DNA from: Zygaena filipendulae
Taxonomy: Eukaryota > Arthropoda > Insecta > Lepidoptera > Zygaenidae
Direction of reading: 5' to 3'
DNA: 64,000 nucleotides
NCBI GenBank assembly: GCA_907165275.2
Contig: OU015672.1
Coordinates: 912,501-976,500, forward strand
Below, in pieces: positions 59,401 to 64,000 of the stretch; the stretch's first letter is position 1, and every line of letters begins with the position of its first letter. The position numbers were made by a program, and so were the translations under genes. Below the pieces are notes generated by a model. That model was not told the origin of the DNA. It worked only from the letters and a program-made list of their open reading frames with translations, and made no database searches.

Positions 59401-59691
59401 TTCGCTCCGCAGAGCGCGCTGTGCGGCTCGGTCGCCGGCGGCTTCGCGGCGGCCGCGACCACGCCGCTGGACCTGGCCAAGACGCGCATAATGCTGGCCG
59501 AGGACTGCAGCTCGGCGCGCAAGCTGCGCATCCGGCCGGTGCTCGCCAGCATCTACGTGGAGTCGGGCCTCAGGGGCCTGTTCGCGGGCGTCGCGCCCAG
59601 GCTGCTCGCGTTCATGCTCGGCGGGTTCGTGTTCTTCGGCGCGTACGACGACGCCAAGAAGTTCTTCGAGGGGCATCTGGACGGGAGGTAG
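56432..59691 (+). CDS. SLC25A26: Mitochondrial S-adenosylmethionine carrier (SLC25A26/SAMC)
   Basis: Inner-membrane carrier exchanging cytosolic S-adenosylmethionine for matrix S-adenosylhomocysteine (family role). Six exons: 56432-56479, 56568-56688, 57674-57819, 58032-58130, 58955-59110, 59413-59691. All are GT-AG with consistent phases; 282 residues (human 274). Three mitochondrial-carrier repeats are visible. Their signatures are PLDTLKTR (31-38) in repeat 1, PTEIAKQR (113-120) in repeat 2 and PLDLAKTR (208-215) in repeat 3. The Gln-Arg ending of repeat 2 and the [10 protein letters not shown] opening are typical of the SAM carrier subgroup rather than ADP/ATP or phosphate carriers. The short N-terminus has no cleavable presequence, as expected. 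The last two exons are much more GC-rich than the first four. Head-to-head with CFAP45; a CRE-MITE fragment sits in intron 5 and a 30-bp minisatellite begins 150 bp past the stop. Confidence 0.93.
57480..57632. repeat. Small inverted-repeat element in SLC25A26 intron 2
   Basis: AGCCCCTTGGCCAAGTTGA and TCAACTTGGCTAACGGGGC are inverted about 110 bp apart. It ends about 40 bp before exon 3. Confidence 0.55.
58426..58748 (+). repeat. CCGCGG/CAGCTAGT element, TTTGTCCTGAATGACTG subtype (third copy)
   Basis: CTTTGTCCTGATCCTGAATG start, CAGCTAGTG end, with an extra inner segment (GGTTAGACGCATTTTGACAG) borrowed from another subtype. In SLC25A26 intron 4. Confidence 0.76.
59200..59301 (-). repeat. CRE-MITE fragment in SLC25A26 intron 5
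   Basis: The right end of the CRE-MITE family (TAGTCCATCAGTTAGAAAAT to GATAAAGCGCATTA), truncated before the TGACGTCA sites. It ends about 110 bp before the last SLC25A26 exon. Confidence 0.7.
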
Positions 59692-59840
59692 CTGACAGGA
59701 AACGAGACAGAAGATGCGCCAGCGGTGTGCCGGTTATGCTCACTCAAAACAGCACTCTCTTCTCCGGCTCTCCCCACATATTATGTCAATCATAATGATA
59801 AATGCTTGGACATTACCACACTGCGCCACCTGGTCCCAAA

Positions 59841-60530
59841 CTAAGCAATACTTGTACTATGGGTGCCAGACTAAGCAATGCTTGTACTATGGGTACTATA
59901 CTAAGCAATGCTTGTACTATGGGTACCAGACTAAGCAGTGCTTGTACTATGGGTACCAGACTAAGCAGTGCTTGTACTATGGGTACCAGACTAAGCAGTG
60001 CTTGTACTATGGATACCAGACTAAGCAGCGGTTGTACTATGGGTACCAGACTAAGCAGCGCTTGTACTATGGGTACCAGACTAAGCAGTGCTTGTACTAT
60101 GGGTACCAGACTAAGCAGTGCTTGTACTATGGGTAACAGACTAAGCAGTGCTTGTACTATGGGTAACAGACTAAGCAGCGCTTGTACTATGGGTACCAGA
60201 CAAAGCAGTGCTTGTACTATGGGTACCAGACTAAGCAGTGCTTGTACTATGGGTAACAGACTAAGCAGCGCTTGTACTATGGGTACCAGACAAAGCAGTG
60301 CTTGTACTATGGGTACCAGACTAAGCAGTGCTTGTACTATGGGTACCAGACTAAGCAGCGCTTGTACTATGGGTACCAGACTAAGCAGCGCTTGTACTAT
60401 GGGTACCAGAATAAGCAGCGCTTATACTATGGGTACCAGACTAAGCAGCGCTTGTACTATGGGTACCAGAATAAGCAGCGCTTATACTATGGGTACCAGA
60501 CTAAGCAGCGCTTGTACTATGGGTACCAGA
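59841..60530 (+). repeat. 30-bp minisatellite, 23 units
   Basis: Twenty-three head-to-tail units with no indels, each resembling CTAAGCAGTG CTTGTACTAT GGGTACCAGA. The 30-bp period keeps two forward frames open throughout (decapeptides TMGTRLSSAC and YYGYQTKQCL), a by-product of the period. The array starts 150 bp after the SLC25A26 stop. No AATAAA was seen before it and one follows at 60757-60762, so it may be transcribed in the 3' UTR. Confidence 0.96.
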
Positions 60531-60756
60531 CTCTACTGGATTGGTCGCCCCGGGACTAGACTTTCTTGAGGAATGCATGTTTTGTTATAGTCGAGTTTTA
60601 TAGTGAAATATGATATGATAATTTCTACGTTTAAAGTGAATTAGGTACAAATACATCAATAGGGCAAATAGTGAACTTTTCGCTTGGTTGCGGCGATTCG
60701 TGCTAGCATAGTTTGTATTTTAATAGGTTTTATTGATGAATTTTAAGTACCTGCCA

Positions 60757-60762
60757 AATAAA
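60757..60762 (+). terminator. Candidate SLC25A26 polyadenylation signal
   Basis: First AATAAA seen on the + strand after the SLC25A26 stop codon, about 1.07 kb downstream and beyond the minisatellite. Its use is inferred; a variant hexamer nearer the stop could be used instead. Confidence 0.3.
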
Positions 60763-61017
60763 TGAATACTATTAGTTTAATATTGACGTTGAAGAATGTA
60801 TTTATATTTTGAATAAATAGATAGAATGAACACATCAGTTGTTTCAATGATGTCATGAAATTATCGCGCATTTATTTCCACCATCAAGGTAGGTAGTTTA
60901 AAGGTAAGCCTAGCCAAATTGACAATCTATTTAACGCATAGAAAACGAAGCAACCAATCGGCATGTCACGTGGTCATGTTAAAATCAACCAATCAAAACT
61001 GCAAGTTAACGATTATA

Positions 61018-61261
61018 ATTGGACGCAGATAAGCAATAACATGTCAACCCACAACATTAAGTTATTGATACAGAACGCTACATTGAGAGTTACAGAATGA
61101 TTTTTAACTAATTTTTTTACCTTATTACATTATTTAAATACTAACAAATTGTTGAACATAAAAAAATGTTGACACAAAATGGCGTTCCTACTTTTAAAAC
61201 ACGATTTACTCATAATTCCTCCAGTGTGGGTTAACACACTATTGCTTATCTTCGCCCAATT
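61018..61261 (+). repeat. GGACGCAGATAAGCAATAAC-family MITE, complete copy (244 bp)
   Basis: Left end ATTGGACGCAGATAAGCAAT is mirrored at the right (ATTGCTTATCTTCGCCCAAT). An isolated right end of the same family lies at 46630-46666, joined to a SINE. Confidence 0.82.
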
Positions 61262-61799
61262 ATCAACTTGGTCGAGGAGGAGGTAACAAACCTTTTCTTT
61301 AAAATTAAAACAACATAGTGGCCGCTAAACGATCTTTATTTCATAAGAAATTAAATTGCTGTAACAGTTTTTTTATACAACTCTACTTACAGCTAGAAAA
61401 GTAGGTCTTGGTTTTTTCGCTTATTCCGTTCTAACTCAACTCAACAACGGATACGTAACGGATAGTATTATATTATCTATTATTTTGATTCCCGACGGCA
61501 CAACTTATTTATACGTATAAATAAAATTCCCTTTGTGTCTGTTTGTGATTTCAAGATAACAGTTTTACTAAATGCATACGAAAGTATATACGGTATTACT
61601 AACATCAAAAAAAAAAAATTTAAAAAAATTCTCTGTCTGTCTGTCTGTTTGTTCCGGGTTATCTCTGAAACGGGTGGACCGATTTTAACGGGACCTTTAC
61701 TGGCAGATAGCTGATGTTATACGGAATAACTTAGGCTACTTTTTATCCCGGAATTCCCGCGGGATCTCTGATATTAACGTGGGTATTTCGAAACAATTA

Positions 61800-64000
61800 C
61801 TAGTTGATGTTCAGATGGTCAGAAAACGGAATAAGCGGAAATTCACAATTTTGTCTTTACAAAATGGGGAAGACGTCAATTAGCTCTTCCTAGAGGGCGC
61901 CAAATGTTTGTTACTAACGACAGTAATCTATAGAAATTTGCTGTCGTATTTCGCTAATATTTTATTTAATATTATAACATGGATCTCTGCACAGTCCTAA
62001 AATGTAACGATATAGCCGTTCACAGATTCCCAAGGTCTACATTCTATATTAGAGAAAAAAAGGGAAAAAGAAATTAAAGGTGAAGTGGGTTCAACTACTC
62101 ATCCAACTGGATACGTCATCAGGTAGAACAACGTTGTAAATAAGCATAAATTGACTGGAACAACTTCGCATTAGCGTAGAATCGATCCAAGCTAAAGATA
62201 CCTCTATTACAGTCACTTTGATTCTAACAATTAAAAAGTTTTTACAGTCATTTTGGCACGTAACGAACACACAGCGCCCTCTGTTAGTCTGCCTCTGTAC
62301 CTTATAAGAGTAATCTTTCCCATTGACTAACAGTACCCTCATACAAAAGACAATCAATAATATATTAATATCCAAGTTATCTTTTTTAAAATGACAGAAT
62401 TATTTACAGAAATATGAACCTATCTATTAATAATAATAAATGGATGTTTTTGGGTGCGATCAATAATTGTTTTTTTTTTTTTTAATATAACTACTTTTTT
62501 AAAGTCGATCACAACCAAAATTTTTACTATATAAACAAAACATCGATTTTTAAGTAAATTAAAGTACATTCTCATAACGAATAGTATGTTGATATGTCTT
62601 GGGAACATAATAAGTACGTAATACATGATATTTAACTAAATATTTTCGCCTATTTTAAAGTATAGTGGGATAGAGAAGATAAAAATACCACAAATCACTA
62701 TAATTTTTAGCTTAGAAATTTTTGTAAAGCGATCCAGGCTTGTCTAAATAATTATAGTGACGATTCTGCCTGTGACACTCCGAAGTCTAAAACGGACAAT
62801 CATTGACTAATTTTATCAGTGAAATTAAATTACAATTCAGAAATTTTAAAATTCACAAACTGTGTAACCTAAATAAGACATTTATATTTTCAAAAATTGG
62901 AATAACTTTTGTTGGCACCTACTGAATAGTCGACAAAAATTACGTTCAAATCTTTAGACATAAGTCTAGTTAATTTGTGGTTCAAACTTTAGAGAGAGAC
63001 ACACAGAATCGCACACATTGCACTTTTAAAATTGAATTACTGAAGTCGCTCATAGATGTCGCTACACAATCGCAATACAAATTAAAAAGCCAACTGCGCA
63101 CGTCTTGACGAAATAAAGATGTGACAGTTTTTCAAATAAATAATAATAATCAATAATTAAATTAAGCATAAAAAAAATTAGAAAGACTTTGTATTAAATT
63201 TATTAAACTAAACACAAATCTTATGCAAATTAAGTAGATATAAAGTGCAATAAAGAAATTCGATATAAAATATAATATTTTTATGATATTACTTAAAAAA
63301 ACTAGGAAACTACTTTGGAATGTATCATAGCCGATGGACCCGATGTTTCTAGCCTAATTATATATTTAGCGCACCTAAATATATAATAGTTTACGTGCTA
63401 ACTCATAAGACCTAGATGATGCGATTTGTGACGTAAGAAAGTCTAAATTGTTAGAAAAATCCATGCATATCATTTTAGAGACGACAGATGGCGTGAAATA
63501 AAAAAATATGACTGAAATGAAGCAAAGATTTCATAAAATAACCTAACTAAAAAGAAAAAAATAGACTAGTCTGAACTCTCGTTTCTCAATCCACCGTACA
63601 ATAAGGGCCGGTGCCTACTGGTGGGGCGGCACGGCAAGGGAATTTATGTGAAGGATACTCAAACTAATATACTCACAATCAGTTTTTCAATGATAATGGT
63701 CTTTAAGCTTTTGGCTCAAGTAATTTTAGATTTAGAAAAATTTTGTAATTTGTTGTTTTAGTTTTTAATTTAATTTCTTTTCAATGTATTGTTATTTAAG
63801 CCAAATCAAATTTATTATTATTGGCTACACATAATTTACAAATATCCCCGTACTATGCCAACCCGTCAGCGGATGCCGGGCCTAATACAAAGAGCGCTAC
63901 ATTTAAAAGATTCGGTTTTCGACGGCCGAAATTAAGAGGGCGTTGTTCCTAAACGGAATGGTGCCTACAGATGGCGCTCTATCTAAATATGACGTTGCTC
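61800..64000. other. No gene recognised at the right edge
   Basis: AT-rich with several AGATGGCG motifs. One 94-residue minus-strand frame (62375-62091) begins with a signal-peptide-like stretch but has no family match I recognise. Confidence 0.4.

Noticed and set aside
59802..60569. 255-residue repetitive frame
   Set aside because: Open only because the minisatellite period is a multiple of three; a second frame is equally open.

Overview
The window looks like a nuclear scaffold from a lepidopteran insect (moth or butterfly). Genes are intron-rich with GT-AG junctions, exons are GC-rich islands in AT-rich sequence, and the best matches are insect-type proteins. The gaps are packed with short CCGCGG-rich interspersed elements (typically ending CAGCTAGT), tRNA-derived SINEs and inverted-repeat elements typical of Lepidoptera. 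There is no bacterial or organellar gene organisation. The species cannot be named from the sequence alone.

Layout. 1-16.8 kb: no host exon was recognised. It holds inverted-repeat elements and, at about 8.24-12.5 kb, an apparently intact two-ORF non-LTR retrotransposon. It is probably upstream or first-intron sequence of the next gene. 16.85-22.1 kb (+): the last two coding exons of a beta-tubulin of the developmental beta3/beta60D type. The first exon, expected to encode about 19 residues, was not found and probably lies upstream of the window. 22.2-29.9 kb: repeats, including a 2.6-kb Tc1/mariner-superfamily element with an intact transposase, 472-bp inverted repeats and a nested hAT MITE. 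30.06-38.58 kb (-): a complete 11-exon gene for a type I TGF-beta/BMP receptor of the Saxophone/ALK1-ALK2 class. 40.09-46.6 kb (+): a complete 7-coding-exon borealin gene (chromosomal passenger complex). 46.6-50.8 kb: nested repeats. 50.82-55.88 kb (-): a complete 12-exon CFAP45 gene (ciliary coiled-coil protein) with one GC-AG intron. 56.43-59.69 kb (+): a complete 6-exon mitochondrial S-adenosylmethionine carrier gene (SLC25A26), followed by a 23-unit, 30-bp minisatellite. 60.6-64 kb: repeats and AT-rich sequence with no gene I can support.

The four complete genes form two head-to-head pairs. sax and borealin start 1.5 kb apart. CFAP45 and SLC25A26 start about 550 bp apart, with an RFX X-box-like palindrome 53 bp upstream of the CFAP45 start codon. 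The genes do not belong to one pathway. The proteins are spliced conceptual translations: every junction keeps frame, and summed exon lengths give 578, 286, 532 and 282 residues. That internal consistency is the main support for the models.

No wholly new gene system was found. The most unusual structures are a minisatellite that appears to have grown from a borealin 5' splice junction, other minisatellites abutting exons, nested transposons, and MITEs that disperse perfect TGACGTCA (CRE) palindromes.
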